Positions 29,638-37,675 of a DNA stretch of 64,000 bases are shown in pieces (the first letter of the stretch is position 1; every line of letters starts with the position of its first letter). The notes under the pieces were generated by a model that made no database searches, was not told where the DNA came from, and was given only the letters and a program-made list of their open reading frames with translations. Origin of the DNA: Acinetobacter sp. WCHA45 (GTDB lineage: Bacteria > Pseudomonadota > Gammaproteobacteria > Pseudomonadales > Moraxellaceae); NCBI RefSeq assembly GCF_002165255.2, contig NZ_CP028561.1, positions 372,001-436,000 on the forward strand, written 5' to 3'. The position numbers and the translations under genes were made by a program.

Positions 29638-30024
29638 ATGGCTAAAGATACTCGCACACGCAAGAAGGTCACTCGTACCGTCTCTGAAGGTGTTGCACAC
29701 ATTCACGCGTCTTTTAATAACACCATTGTAACGATTACCGATCGTCAAGGTAATGCATTGGCTTGGGCTACCTCAGGTGGACAAGGCTTCCGTGGTTCAC
29801 GTAAATCAACTCCGTTCGCTGCTCAGGTAGCTGCTGAAGTTGCTGGTAAAGCAGCTTTGGATTACGGTTTGAAAAACCTAGATGTCCTTGTAAAAGGTCC
29901 TGGTCCAGGTCGTGAGTCTGCGGTTCGTGCATTAGGCGCAGTGGGTTATAAGATTAACAGCATTACCGATGTGACACCAATTCCTCACAACGGTTGCCGT
30001 CCACCTAAAAAACGTCGCGTGTAA
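29638..30024 (+). CDS. rpsK: 30S ribosomal protein S11
   Basis: 128 residues with [31 protein letters not shown] and the [14 protein letters not shown]-terminus of S11, at the platform by the mRNA exit. Confidence 0.98.
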
Positions 30025-30036
30025 GGAGAAACATTC

Positions 30037-30663
30037 ATGGCTCGTTATATTGGTCCAAAATGCAAACTCTCTCGCCGCGAAGGGACAGACCTGCAACTTA
30101 AATCAGGCGTTAAACCGTTTGATGTAAAAACCAAAAAACACAATAAAGCACCTGGTCAACATGGTCAGGCTCGTGGTGGTAAGCAATCTGAGTATTCACT
30201 ACAATTACGTGAAAAACAAAAAGTACGTCGTATGTACGGTGTGTTAGAGCGTCAATTTAGTAACTACTATAAAGAAGCAGCTCGTGTTAAAGGCGCAACT
30301 GGTGAAAACTTGTTGAAATTGCTTGAAAGCCGTCTTGATAACGTAGTTTATCGCATGGGTTTTGGTTCTACACGTTCAGAAGCTCGTCAGTTGGTATCTC
30401 ACCGTTCTATTACTTTAAATGGTCGTCGTGTAAATATTGCGTCTATTCAAGTAAAAGCGGGTGATGTAATTGCAGTGCATGAAGGTGCTAAACAACAATT
30501 GCGTATCAAAAACGCGATTGAATTAGCTGCTCAACGTGGTATCCCTGCTTGGATGGAAGTTGATCATTCTAAGTTGGAAGGTACGTTTAAAGCTGCACCA
30601 GATCGCTCTGATTTACCTGCTGAAATCAACGAAAGCTTGATTGTAGAATTGTATTCTAAATAA
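30037..30663 (+). CDS. rpsD: 30S ribosomal protein S4
   Basis: 208 residues. The S4 RNA-binding domain is [39 protein letters not shown] primary 16S rRNA binder and, in E. coli, the repressor of the alpha operon. The zinc-binding Cys set of some S4 proteins is absent. Confidence 0.98.
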   Translation: MARYIGPKCKLSRREGTDLQLKSGVKPFDVKTKKHNKAPGQHGQARGGKQSEYSLQLREKQKVRRMYGVLERQFSNYYKEAARVKGATGENLLKLLESRLDNVVYRMGFGSTRSEARQLVSHRSITLNGRRVNIASIQVKAGDVIAVHEGAKQQLRIKNAIELAAQRGIPAWMEVDHSKLEGTFKAAPDRSDLPAEINESLIVELYSK

Positions 30664-30681
30664 TCCTTGAGGTAGCAATAA

Positions 30682-31689
30682 ATGACGCGTACTGCAAACG
30701 AGTTTCTAACTCCGCAAGCGATCAAGGTCGAAGCGGTGAGCGGGACCTCGGCAAAAGTGATTCTTGAGCCTTTAGAGCGTGGTTTTGGCCATACTCTAGG
30801 TAATGCTTTACGTCGCATTCTATTGTCTTCTTTACCTGGCGCTGCTGTGGTTGAAGTTGAGATAGAAGGCGTCGAGCACGAGTACAGTACTTTAGAAGGC
30901 TTGCAGCAGGACATCGTCGAGCTCTTGCTGAACCTAAAAGGATTGTCTATTAAGCTGTTCGATCAAAATGAAGCATATTTAACATTAGAGAAGCAAGGTG
31001 CAGGTGACGTAACAGCAGCTGACCTTCGTTTACCTCATAATGTTGAAGTGGTTAACCCTGATCATTTAATTGGTACTTTGAGTTCTTCTGGTTCATTGAA
31101 AATGCGCCTTAAAGTAGCTCAAGGTCGTGGTTATGAGACATCTGACTCTCGTTTCCCAGAAGGTGAAACACGCCCAGTAGGTCGTTTACAGTTAGATGCT
31201 TCTTATAGCCCAATCAAGCGTGTTTCTTACACAGTAGAAAATGCTCGTGTAGAACAGCGTACCGATCTTGATAAGTTAGTGATCGATCTTGAGACTAACG
31301 GAACTGTTGATCCAGAAGAAGCTATCCGCAAAGCGGCAACGATCTTGCAACAACAAATTGCAATTTTTGTTGATCTTCAGAAAGATCAAACTCCTGTCGC
31401 TCAAGAACCTCGCGAAGAAGTTGACCCAATTTTGCTTCGTCCAGTAGATGATCTCGAGCTTACTGTTCGTTCTGCTAACTGTTTGAAGGCAGAAAATATT
31501 TACTACATTGGTGATCTTGTTCAACGTACTGAAGTTGAGTTGTTAAAAACTCCTAACTTAGGTAAAAAATCGTTAACAGAGATCAAAGATGTTTTGGCAT
31601 CGAAAGGTTTACAACTCGGCATGCGTTTAGAGAACTGGCCACCAGCTAGCCTCCGTATGGATGACCGATTTGCCTATCGTAGCCGTTAA
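30682..31689 (+). CDS. rpoA: RNA polymerase alpha subunit
   Basis: 335 residues. The N-terminal dimerisation domain includes [26 protein letters not shown] linker follows, then the C-terminal domain with [18 protein letters not shown] and [20 protein letters not shown], which binds UP elements and activators. Usual place between rpsD and rplQ. Confidence 0.99.
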   Translation: MTRTANEFLTPQAIKVEAVSGTSAKVILEPLERGFGHTLGNALRRILLSSLPGAAVVEVEIEGVEHEYSTLEGLQQDIVELLLNLKGLSIKLFDQNEAYLTLEKQGAGDVTAADLRLPHNVEVVNPDHLIGTLSSSGSLKMRLKVAQGRGYETSDSRFPEGETRPVGRLQLDASYSPIKRVSYTVENARVEQRTDLDKLVIDLETNGTVDPEEAIRKAATILQQQIAIFVDLQKDQTPVAQEPREEVDPILLRPVDDLELTVRSANCLKAENIYYIGDLVQRTEVELLKTPNLGKKSLTEIKDVLASKGLQLGMRLENWPPASLRMDDRFAYRSR

Positions 31690-31707
31690 TTAAGTAGGAC
31701 TATCACC

Positions 31708-32073
31708 ATGCGTCATCGTAATAGTGGTGTGAAATTAGGCCGTACAAGCAGCCACCGTAAGGCGTTGTTTCAAAACTTAACAAATGCTTTAGTAGAGCAC
31801 GAGTTAATTAAGACAACTTTGCCTAAGGCGAAAGAACTTCGTCGTGTTGCTGAGCCTTTAATCACTTTGGCTAAAAACGATACTGTTGCAAACCGTCGTT
31901 TAGCGTTTGCTCGTACTCGTTCAGCAGCAACTGTTGGTAAATTATTTACCGTTCTTGGCCCTCGTTACAAAGAACGTAACGGCGGTTATCTTCGTGTTCT
32001 TAAAGCGGGCTTCCGTGCAGGTGATGCTGCACCGATGGCTTACGTTGAACTCGTTGACCGTGAAGTAAAATAA
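31708..32073 (+). CDS. rplQ: 50S ribosomal protein L17
   Basis: 121 residues, [47 protein letters not shown], canonical L17. Last gene of the cluster, followed by a strong terminator. Confidence 0.98.
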   Translation: MRHRNSGVKLGRTSSHRKALFQNLTNALVEHELIKTTLPKAKELRRVAEPLITLAKNDTVANRRLAFARTRSAATVGKLFTVLGPRYKERNGGYLRVLKAGFRAGDAAPMAYVELVDREVK

Positions 32074-32110
32074 TACTTCTACGTGTAGAACAGTCAGTTG
32101 TTCCAAAAAA

Positions 32111-32136
32111 GGTCGGTGTAATAACCGACCTTTTTT
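32111..32136 (+). terminator. Terminator of the alpha operon
   Basis: GGTCGGT (32111-32117), loop GTAATA, ACCGACC (32124-32130) and six T, preceded by six A. Confidence 0.93.
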
Positions 32137-32220
32137 ATTGTTTAATAATGTTTAAAATAAAATCATCAAGATACAATTAGATAAGTCAATACGAGTATTA
32201 CTACTATAAGTAAGAAGATC

Positions 32221-32663
32221 ATGGATTCTGAAAAATATTGTTTTATTAATGGATTGAAAAGGCGGCATGCTAATTTTATATTTGGATACAATGGAAATTT
32301 GTATGATAGATAGGTATTAGGATTCATTACAGCCGAAGCAGCAGCTCTAAGTCCAGATTCAATAAGTGTAAAAAATTATCCAATATTTGGTATGTTGTAT
32401 CAGAATATGATTGGATAAATAATTTATCTGATGATGAAAGCTATCTTTTTAAGCCGAATTATTTACCAGATGCTGATAATTTCTATCATTTATCTGGTGC
32501 TATTCTGTCTGCATTTTCTAATGGTGTGGGGCTAGCATTAAACGGAGAAATAACAACTTCATATAATCTCAGTGACAATGATCTAAGTGAAATCAAGAAT
32601 GAAGTTGAACAACTAAAAAGTAGAGTTGTCTTTTTTAAAAGTATTGATACTTCAAGCGAATAA
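32221..32663 (+). pseudogene. Degraded small gene of unknown function
   Basis: Reading starts with ATG at 32221 (AAGAAG upstream) and gives MDSEKYCFINGLKRRHANFI..., but a TAG at 32311-32313 interrupts after 30 codons. The same frame continues with plausible protein (LGFITAEAAALSPDSISV) until about 32395. There the coding sense appears to move to another frame (SEYDWINNLSDDESYLFKPNYL...), which runs to the TAA at 32661-32663. So one nonsense change and one frameshift would explain a former protein of about 145 residues. No start codon serves the second part. The product is not recognised. The segment is AT-rich and lies alone between rplQ and almA. Confidence 0.5.
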
Positions 32664-32890
32664 ACAAATTAATGGATTTTCTAAGGGATTGATGAACTTT
32701 TTTTAATGTGTTTTATAACATTTATTTTTCTAAAAAATCTTCAATTAAAAAATTTTATAAAGATTTATGCTTAATTTTTCGTATTCAATACAACATAGTT
32801 TAAACGTAAACCCAAGTAAAAATCTCAAGATTTTTCCCTTATGTTTCTTAAAAATGTCCCGAACTGATATGAAAAAGCCGATGAATGAAT
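32664..32890. other. AT-rich spacer before almA
   Basis: About 225 bases with long A/T runs and no supported gene. Together with the degraded gene before it, it forms an 880-base interval between the ribosomal cluster and almA that looks like a site of past gain and decay. Confidence 0.4.
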
Positions 32891-32918
32891 AAACTTGACA
32901 TTGTGTATTGTCAAATTT
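32891..32918 (+). promoter_or_regulatory. Inverted repeat upstream of almA
   Basis: AAACTTGACA (32891-32900) and TGTCAAATTT (32909-32918) are inverted with one mismatch across an 8-base spacer. TTGTGT (32901-32906), 17 bases and TTAATA (32924-32929) could be the promoter it overlaps. The position 42 bases before the almA ATG suits a repressor or activator site. The regulator is unknown. Confidence 0.5.
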
Positions 32919-32959
32919 GTGCTTTAATAAAGTCATGGTTTATACAGGGTATAAAAAAA

Positions 32960-34450
32960 ATGGAAAAGCAAGTTGATGTATTAATTATTGGTGCAGGTAT
33001 CTCTGGAATTGGGTTGGCTGTGCATCTTTCTAAAAACTGTCCACAACGTAACTTTGAGATTTTAGAGCGTCGTGAGAGCTTTGGTGGGACTTGGGATTTA
33101 TTCCGTTACCCTGGTATTCGTTCTGATTCGGACATGTCAACTTTTGGTTTTAACTTCAAGCCATGGGCAAAAGATAAAGTATTGGCAAGTGGCGCTGAAA
33201 TCAAGGGCTATTTAAGCGATGTGATCAGTGAAAATCAGTTAAAAGATAAAATTCGCTTTGGCCATCGTGTTATTTCAGCAAACTATGATTCTACAAAGAA
33301 AAAATGGTTAGTTGAGATCGAAGATAACAATAAGAAAAAACAAAATTGGTCTGCAAATTTTGTCATCGGTTGTACCGGTTACTATAACTATGATCAGGGT
33401 TATGCACCTAAATTCCCGAAACAAGAAGATTTCAAAGGTCAGTTTATTCACCCACAACATTGGCCAGAAAATTTAGATTATACGGGTAAGAAAGTGGTGA
33501 TTATTGGTAGTGGTGCAACTGCAATTACGCTTGTACCTTCAATGGTGAAAGGTGGGGCAGGGCACGTGACGATGTTACAACGTTCACCAACTTATATTGC
33601 TACGATTCCTTCAATTGACTTTATTTATGAGAAAACACGTAAATTTATGTCTGAGGAAACGGCGTATAAATTTACTCGTGCACGTAATATTGGTATGCAA
33701 CGTGCTATTTATGCATTAGCTCAAAAATATCCGAAAACTGTACGTCGTTTATTGTTGAAAGGAATTGAATTACAGCTTAAAGGTAAAGTGGATATGAAAC
33801 ACTTTACGCCAAGCTATAATCCATGGGATCAACGTTTATGTGTTGTGCCAGACGGTGATTTGTTCAAGGCATTACGTGAAGGTAAGGCAAGCGTTGAAAC
33901 GGATCAAATTGAGAAGTTCACTGCGAATGGTATCCAATTAAAATCTGGAAAACATTTAGAAGCGGATATTGTGATCTCGGCAACTGGTTTAGAAATTCAG
34001 ATTCTAGGTGGGGTGCAAGGTTCAATTGACGGTAAGCCAATGAACACATCTCAACATATGCTGTATCAAGGCGTGATGATGAGTGATGTCCCTAACATGG
34101 CGATGATCATTGGTTATATCAATGCTTCATGGACATTAAAGGTTGATATTGCAGCTGATTATATCTGTCGCTTAATCAATCATATGGATAAAAATGGTTT
34201 TGATGAAGTGATTGCACATGCTGATCCTTTACAGCGTGAAAATGATACAATCATGGGTAAAATGTCTTCTGGTTATATTGCACGTGCAGCTGATGTAATG
34301 CCTAAACAAGGTAAACAAGCACCGTGGAAGATCACCAATAATTACCTAGCTGATCGTAAAGAACTGAAAGATGCCAAGTTTAATGACGGGGTTTTAGAAT
34401 TTCATAAGCGTGGCGATCAAACAAATCGTAAGCCAAAATTAGTCTCATAA
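32960..34450 (+). CDS. almA: Flavin monooxygenase AlmA, long-chain alkane oxidation
   Basis: A 496-residue class B flavin monooxygenase. FAD loop GAGISG is near residues 11-16, and the second Rossmann loop GSGATA is near 182. Between them lies the Baeyer-Villiger/FMO fingerprint FKGQFIHPQHWP, which matches FxGxxxHxxxWP exactly. The sequence closely resembles remembered AlmA of Acinetobacter, which is required for growth on very long n-alkanes; related proteins are called EthA. The frame is open from 32885, but ATG 32960 gives the AlmA start MEKQVDVLIIGAG. A terminator follows, so it is a single-gene unit. Confidence 0.88.
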   Translation: MEKQVDVLIIGAGISGIGLAVHLSKNCPQRNFEILERRESFGGTWDLFRYPGIRSDSDMSTFGFNFKPWAKDKVLASGAEIKGYLSDVISENQLKDKIRFGHRVISANYDSTKKKWLVEIEDNNKKKQNWSANFVIGCTGYYNYDQGYAPKFPKQEDFKGQFIHPQHWPENLDYTGKKVVIIGSGATAITLVPSMVKGGAGHVTMLQRSPTYIATIPSIDFIYEKTRKFMSEETAYKFTRARNIGMQRAIYALAQKYPKTVRRLLLKGIELQLKGKVDMKHFTPSYNPWDQRLCVVPDGDLFKALREGKASVETDQIEKFTANGIQLKSGKHLEADIVISATGLEIQILGGVQGSIDGKPMNTSQHMLYQGVMMSDVPNMAMIIGYINASWTLKVDIAADYICRLINHMDKNGFDEVIAHADPLQRENDTIMGKMSSGYIARAADVMPKQGKQAPWKITNNYLADRKELKDAKFNDGVLEFHKRGDQTNRKPKLVS

Positions 34451-34469
34451 GTTTTGCTTGAATGTTTTT

Positions 34470-34500
34470 AAACCCTATGCAGTTGCATAGGGTTTTTATT
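34470..34500 (+). terminator. Terminator after almA
   Basis: AAACCCTATGCA (34470-34481) and TGCATAGGGTTT (34484-34495) form a 12-bp stem with a 2-base gap, followed by TTATTT. Confidence 0.88.
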
Positions 34501-34571
34501 TGAGTGGCTATTTAAATATAAAAAATATCGCGTATATTGAGCGCAATAACATTTAAAACAGGGATGACTGA

Positions 34572-35078
34572 GTGAAAAAGCTATTAATCTTGGGGACATT
34601 ATTATTCAGTACATTTGTTTTTGCTGATGATGTAAAACAGAAAGAAGTTATTGCTCAAAAATTGGTATCTGTAGATGGAACCGAACAAGGTTTACAAAAC
34701 ACTGATAAAATGATTTTAGAGCAAATCCGAATGCGTTTGCCTAAAGATATACCTGAAAATTTTTACGTAGATTTGATCAAAAATTTAAATAGTGAACAGC
34801 GTAAGCAATTCATTATTCAACGCTATGTTGAAACATTTAGTCAAAAGGAATTACAAGCCGCATTAACCTTTTATCAATCTACAGAAGGGAAAGCATGGGC
34901 TAAAAAAGCCAGTGAGATAGGGAGTGAAGTTGCACATTTCACTACGCAAAATGCACGTACTGCTTTGAATGTCACTATGCAGCAACATATTGATAATCCA
35001 ACGGTAAAGCAACTAATGGCACGAATGAATCCAACGCCTACGCCAGCTCAAACAACTGAAAAATCTGAAACTAAATAA
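34572..35078 (+). CDS. Secreted DUF2059 family protein
   Basis: 168 residues with a GTG start. A signal peptide (MKKLLILGTLLFSTFVFA, cut before DDVKQ) is followed by a helical domain with SQKELQAALTFYQSTEGKAWAKKASEIGSEVAHF, the conserved core of DUF2059. The C-terminus is Pro/Thr-rich. Periplasmic location is likely; the function of the family is not known. It is transcribed alone and ends at a clear terminator. Confidence 0.75.
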   Translation: MKKLLILGTLLFSTFVFADDVKQKEVIAQKLVSVDGTEQGLQNTDKMILEQIRMRLPKDIPENFYVDLIKNLNSEQRKQFIIQRYVETFSQKELQAALTFYQSTEGKAWAKKASEIGSEVAHFTTQNARTALNVTMQQHIDNPTVKQLMARMNPTPTPAQTTEKSETK

Positions 35079-35086
35079 ATAAAAAA

Positions 35087-35112
35087 GATCGTGTAATTAA
35101 ACACGATCCCTT
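35087..35112. terminator. Terminator between convergent genes
   Basis: GATCGTGT (35087-35094), loop AATTAA, ACACGATC (35101-35108), A-run before and CCCTTT after. It lies between the DUF2059 gene and the convergent acyl-CoA dehydrogenase. Confidence 0.75.
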
Positions 35113-35130
35113 TAACTTTCCAATTTATGT

Positions 35131-36303
35131 TTAAAGTGTACGAGAAATTAATTCTTTCATAATTTCATTTGTTCCCGCATAAATACGGTTAGCACGGTTA
35201 TCGATGTAGGCACGTGCAATTGGATACTCCAACATATAACCATAGCCACCATGTAACTGTAAGCAATCATCTACAACTTTTGAGAACATATCTGAAATTT
35301 TGTATTTGGCTGCTGCTGCGGCATCCACACCTAAGCTTTCTTCGAGTTGTAATTCCATACAACGATCTAAATAAGTACGGCAGAAATCAATTTCAGTACG
35401 TAATTCAGCTAATTTAAACCGTGTATTTTGGAAGGTACTAATGGCTTTGCCAAATGCTTTACGATCTTTGGTGTATTGAACAGTATGCGCAAATGCTGCT
35501 TCTGCACCTGCTTGGCAAATAATCGCAACCAACATACGTTCCCAAGCCAGTTCTTTCATCAACATGATAAAACCCATACCTTCCATGCCCAGTAAGTTTT
35601 CTTTCGGTACACGGACGTTATCAAAGAACAGTTCACAGGTGTCCTGACCTTTCATACCAATTTTATTTAAAGGTTTACCTTTACTAAAACCAGCACGATC
35701 AGCTTCAACGATGATTAATGATAAATTTGCTGAGCCTTTTTCATTGTTGCCTGTTTTACAGACGACAATTGCCATGTCACAAAGGTAGCCATTGGTAATG
35801 AAAATTTTTGAACCATTAATGACATACTCATCGCCATCAAGCACAGCTGTAGTACGAACTGCTTGAAGATCTGAACCTGTACCTGGTTCAGTCATGGCAA
35901 TCGCTGTAACTGTTTCACCTGTTGCCATTTTTGGCAACCAATGTTGTTTTTGTTCCTCATTACCAAAGTTATTGACATAATTGGCAACGATGTCTGAGTG
36001 TAATGAGAAACCTGTACTTGAGTCCATTGCATAAGCTTGTTCTTCAATGAGAATCATACTGTACAAACGATCAACCCCAGAGCCACCATATTGTTCTGGC
36101 ATTGTGGTACAGAGTAAACCTAGTTCACCTGCTTTGTTCCATAAGTCACGGTCAACATGTTGTTGTTTCTCATATTTTTCAATATTTGGCACAACTTCTT
36201 TTTCATAAAATTTACGTACAGTTTCACGAAATGCTTCATGATCAGAAGTAAATAGCTTACGTGGGAGCATATTTGGAATTGGACGAATTGCACCTGATTG
36301 CAT
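35131..36303 (-). CDS. Acyl-CoA dehydrogenase (long-chain/isovaleryl-type active site)
   Basis: A 390-residue FAD enzyme that introduces the alpha-beta double bond in acyl-CoA. AMTEPGTGSDLQAVRTTA and QLHGGYGYMLEYPIARAYID are family signatures. The C-terminal position that holds the catalytic Glu in medium- and short-chain enzymes is Ala376 here (RIYAGTNE). Instead Glu255 in KELAWERMLVA occupies the place of the catalytic Glu of long-chain and isovaleryl-CoA dehydrogenases. A branched or long-chain substrate is therefore likely. It is near almA but is transcribed separately. Confidence 0.88.
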   Translation of the reverse strand: MQSGAIRPIPNMLPRKLFTSDHEAFRETVRKFYEKEVVPNIEKYEKQQHVDRDLWNKAGELGLLCTTMPEQYGGSGVDRLYSMILIEEQAYAMDSSTGFSLHSDIVANYVNNFGNEEQKQHWLPKMATGETVTAIAMTEPGTGSDLQAVRTTAVLDGDEYVINGSKIFITNGYLCDMAIVVCKTGNNEKGSANLSLIIVEADRAGFSKGKPLNKIGMKGQDTCELFFDNVRVPKENLLGMEGMGFIMLMKELAWERMLVAIICQAGAEAAFAHTVQYTKDRKAFGKAISTFQNTRFKLAELRTEIDFCRTYLDRCMELQLEESLGVDAAAAAKYKISDMFSKVVDDCLQLHGGYGYMLEYPIARAYIDNRANRIYAGTNEIMKELISRTL

Positions 36304-36491
36304 TTGTTATTTTTTCCCTAGTCATTGGATATAAACGATCATCATCACGATACAAGAAATTGAAAATAGTGAACAATGTGATCAATGCTCAATTTGATTG
36401 ATGTATTTGGTCACTTGAGAAAAAACGCTGCGAAGTTAATGGGGGATCGAGTACACTATGACTATAAAATTGTTGCATAGTGGAACAAATA

Positions 36492-36749
36492 ATGTCTGAT
36501 GAAATAAGTTTGGAAGAACGTAAGGTCGTTTATCGCGCACGTCGTGGTTTAAAAGAAATTGATGTGTATTTCGATCCTTATGTTAAAAACTATTATTTAA
36601 CCGCCGATGCTGATGAAAAGGCGCTATTTGCAGAGTTGGTTGATCAAGAAGATCCAGATTTATTGGATTGGTTTATGGAAGTGGGTGAGCCACCTCGTGC
36701 TGAGTTAAAAGATTTTATTCGAAAATTAAAACATTATGTTCATGGCTAA
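36492..36749 (+). CDS. sdhE: Succinate dehydrogenase assembly factor SdhE
   Basis: 85 residues, MSDEISLEERKVVYRARRGLKEIDVYFDPY, with the RGxxE motif (Arg18 to Glu22) that helps attach FAD to the SdhA and FrdA flavoproteins. The downstream DLLDWFMEVGEPPRAEL segment completes the family. A GTG at 36480 is in frame, but ATG at 36492 gives the usual length. Its stop overlaps the start of ygfX by eight bases, as in the E. coli ygfY-ygfX pair. Confidence 0.93.
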   Translation: MSDEISLEERKVVYRARRGLKEIDVYFDPYVKNYYLTADADEKALFAELVDQEDPDLLDWFMEVGEPPRAELKDFIRKLKHYVHG

Positions 36750-37131
36750 TCGTGTTTTTGAGTTGCAATACAGTCGATTTTCGCTTGTATTGCAACTTTT
36801 TGTTTTTGTCACTGTTCTAATTTTAGCCTACCAATTGCTAACTCTTTCATTTTGGCTGCTTAGTCTTGTTGTGATGGTTTTATTTTGGGTTCTATTGTTA
36901 CGGCGTCCTTTAATAAAGCGTTTTGAGTATTTGGATCATCAGCATTGGTCATTTGAGTTTGTGGATACTTCTATCGCAATCCAAGGTCGAACAATCACTA
37001 AAATTATTGATCACCAAGCTTATATTACGATTTATTTTTCTGATACTCAGTACCAACCTTTAACGATTTGGTGGGATCAATTGTCAATTTCGCAGTGGAA
37101 AAAGTTAAAATTATTAATAAAAATGCTTTAA
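36742..37131 (+). CDS. YgfX/CptA-like membrane protein
   Basis: 129 residues with two close hydrophobic helices (about residues 12-55: LVLQLFVFVTVLILAYQLLTL, then LLSLVVMVLFWVLLLR) and a cytoplasmic C-terminal domain rich in beta strands. The plan and the overlap with sdhE are those of YgfX, described in E. coli as an inhibitor of cytoskeletal polymerisation (CptA) paired with YgfY. That toxin-antitoxin reading is disputed, because YgfY is SdhE. The call relies on both the membrane pattern and the gene order; sequence similarity is weak by eye. Confidence 0.7.
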   Translation: MANRVFELQYSRFSLVLQLFVFVTVLILAYQLLTLSFWLLSLVVMVLFWVLLLRRPLIKRFEYLDHQHWSFEFVDTSIAIQGRTITKIIDHQAYITIYFSDTQYQPLTIWWDQLSISQWKKLKLLIKML

Positions 37132-37269
37132 TTGTTGGACAATTCTACAACTGTATATAATTAATTATATGTTTATTTTCAATTTTTTATGTTGGTTTTA
37201 CTTTGCGTTCATTTAAATTGTTAGATTAAATATTCTGAAATTTCGTGAAAATATAAATTGTCAGACAAT
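37131..37269. repeat. Group of palindromes before the small membrane gene
   Basis: ATTGTTGGACAAT (37131-37143) and ATTGTCAGACAAT (37257-37269) are near-identical 13-base palindromes 126 bases apart. A perfect 16-base AT palindrome (37155-37170) lies between them. They occupy the region between ygfX and the 33-residue gene and may be operators. Confidence 0.5.
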
Positions 37270-37341
37270 CTGACCATCAACTTGTATTCATTTTCGTTAA
37301 AGTACAAACACCAACGTAAAGTGTGGTGGAGGTCCAAAGTA

Positions 37342-37443
37342 ATGGAAATTCCAACATGGTCGTTTCTTGTGATTGCAATTGTTTTTGCAATTGTTATAGG
37401 AAGAGCGGGAACATTACTCAAGGATTACTTTCAACAAAACTAA
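37342..37443 (+). CDS. Small single-span membrane protein (33 residues)
   Basis: MEIPTWSFLVIAIVFAIVIG..., with a short acidic N-terminus, a hydrophobic helix of about 16-18 residues, then a basic/polar tail RAGTLLKDYFQQN. TGGAGG at 37327-37332 stands nine bases before the ATG, a strong ribosome site for so short a frame. A terminator follows. The open frame extends upstream to 37258, but that part has no ribosome site. Product unrecognised. Confidence 0.55.
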   Translation: MEIPTWSFLVIAIVFAIVIGRAGTLLKDYFQQN

Positions 37444-37476
37444 AAGATAAAGAGTTTCAAGTTTTTACCAGTTAAT

Positions 37477-37516
37477 AAGTAGCATGTGCTGAACCGTCGC
37501 AATGCTACTTTTTTTT
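37477..37516 (+). terminator. Terminator after the 33-residue gene
   Basis: AAGTAGCAT (37477-37485) pairs with ATGCTACTT (37502-37510), followed by TTTTTT. The loop is 16 bases. Confidence 0.75.
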
Positions 37517-37675
37517 GCCTAAAATTTTTGTATTTTCAACTCTCTGTCAATTCGCTTATCTGTGAATTGTGTCAGAATGGGCATGTTAAATTAGAGCAAT
37601 TACTCTTTAATTCAAGTATTGCATCTGATAAGGTACGTCTAAAAGGAAAAACAAATTAATTAGAGGACAGGAAGA

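Noticed and set aside
32745..32936. Minus-strand frame of 63 codons before almA
   Set aside because: Low-complexity AT-rich translation, and it covers the almA promoter and inverted repeat; no ribosome site.
36736..37131. sdhE-ygfX as a classical toxin-antitoxin system
   Set aside because: SdhE has the RGxxE flavin-assembly motif, so it is a metabolic factor; the toxin reading of this pair is disputed and sequence gives no further support.
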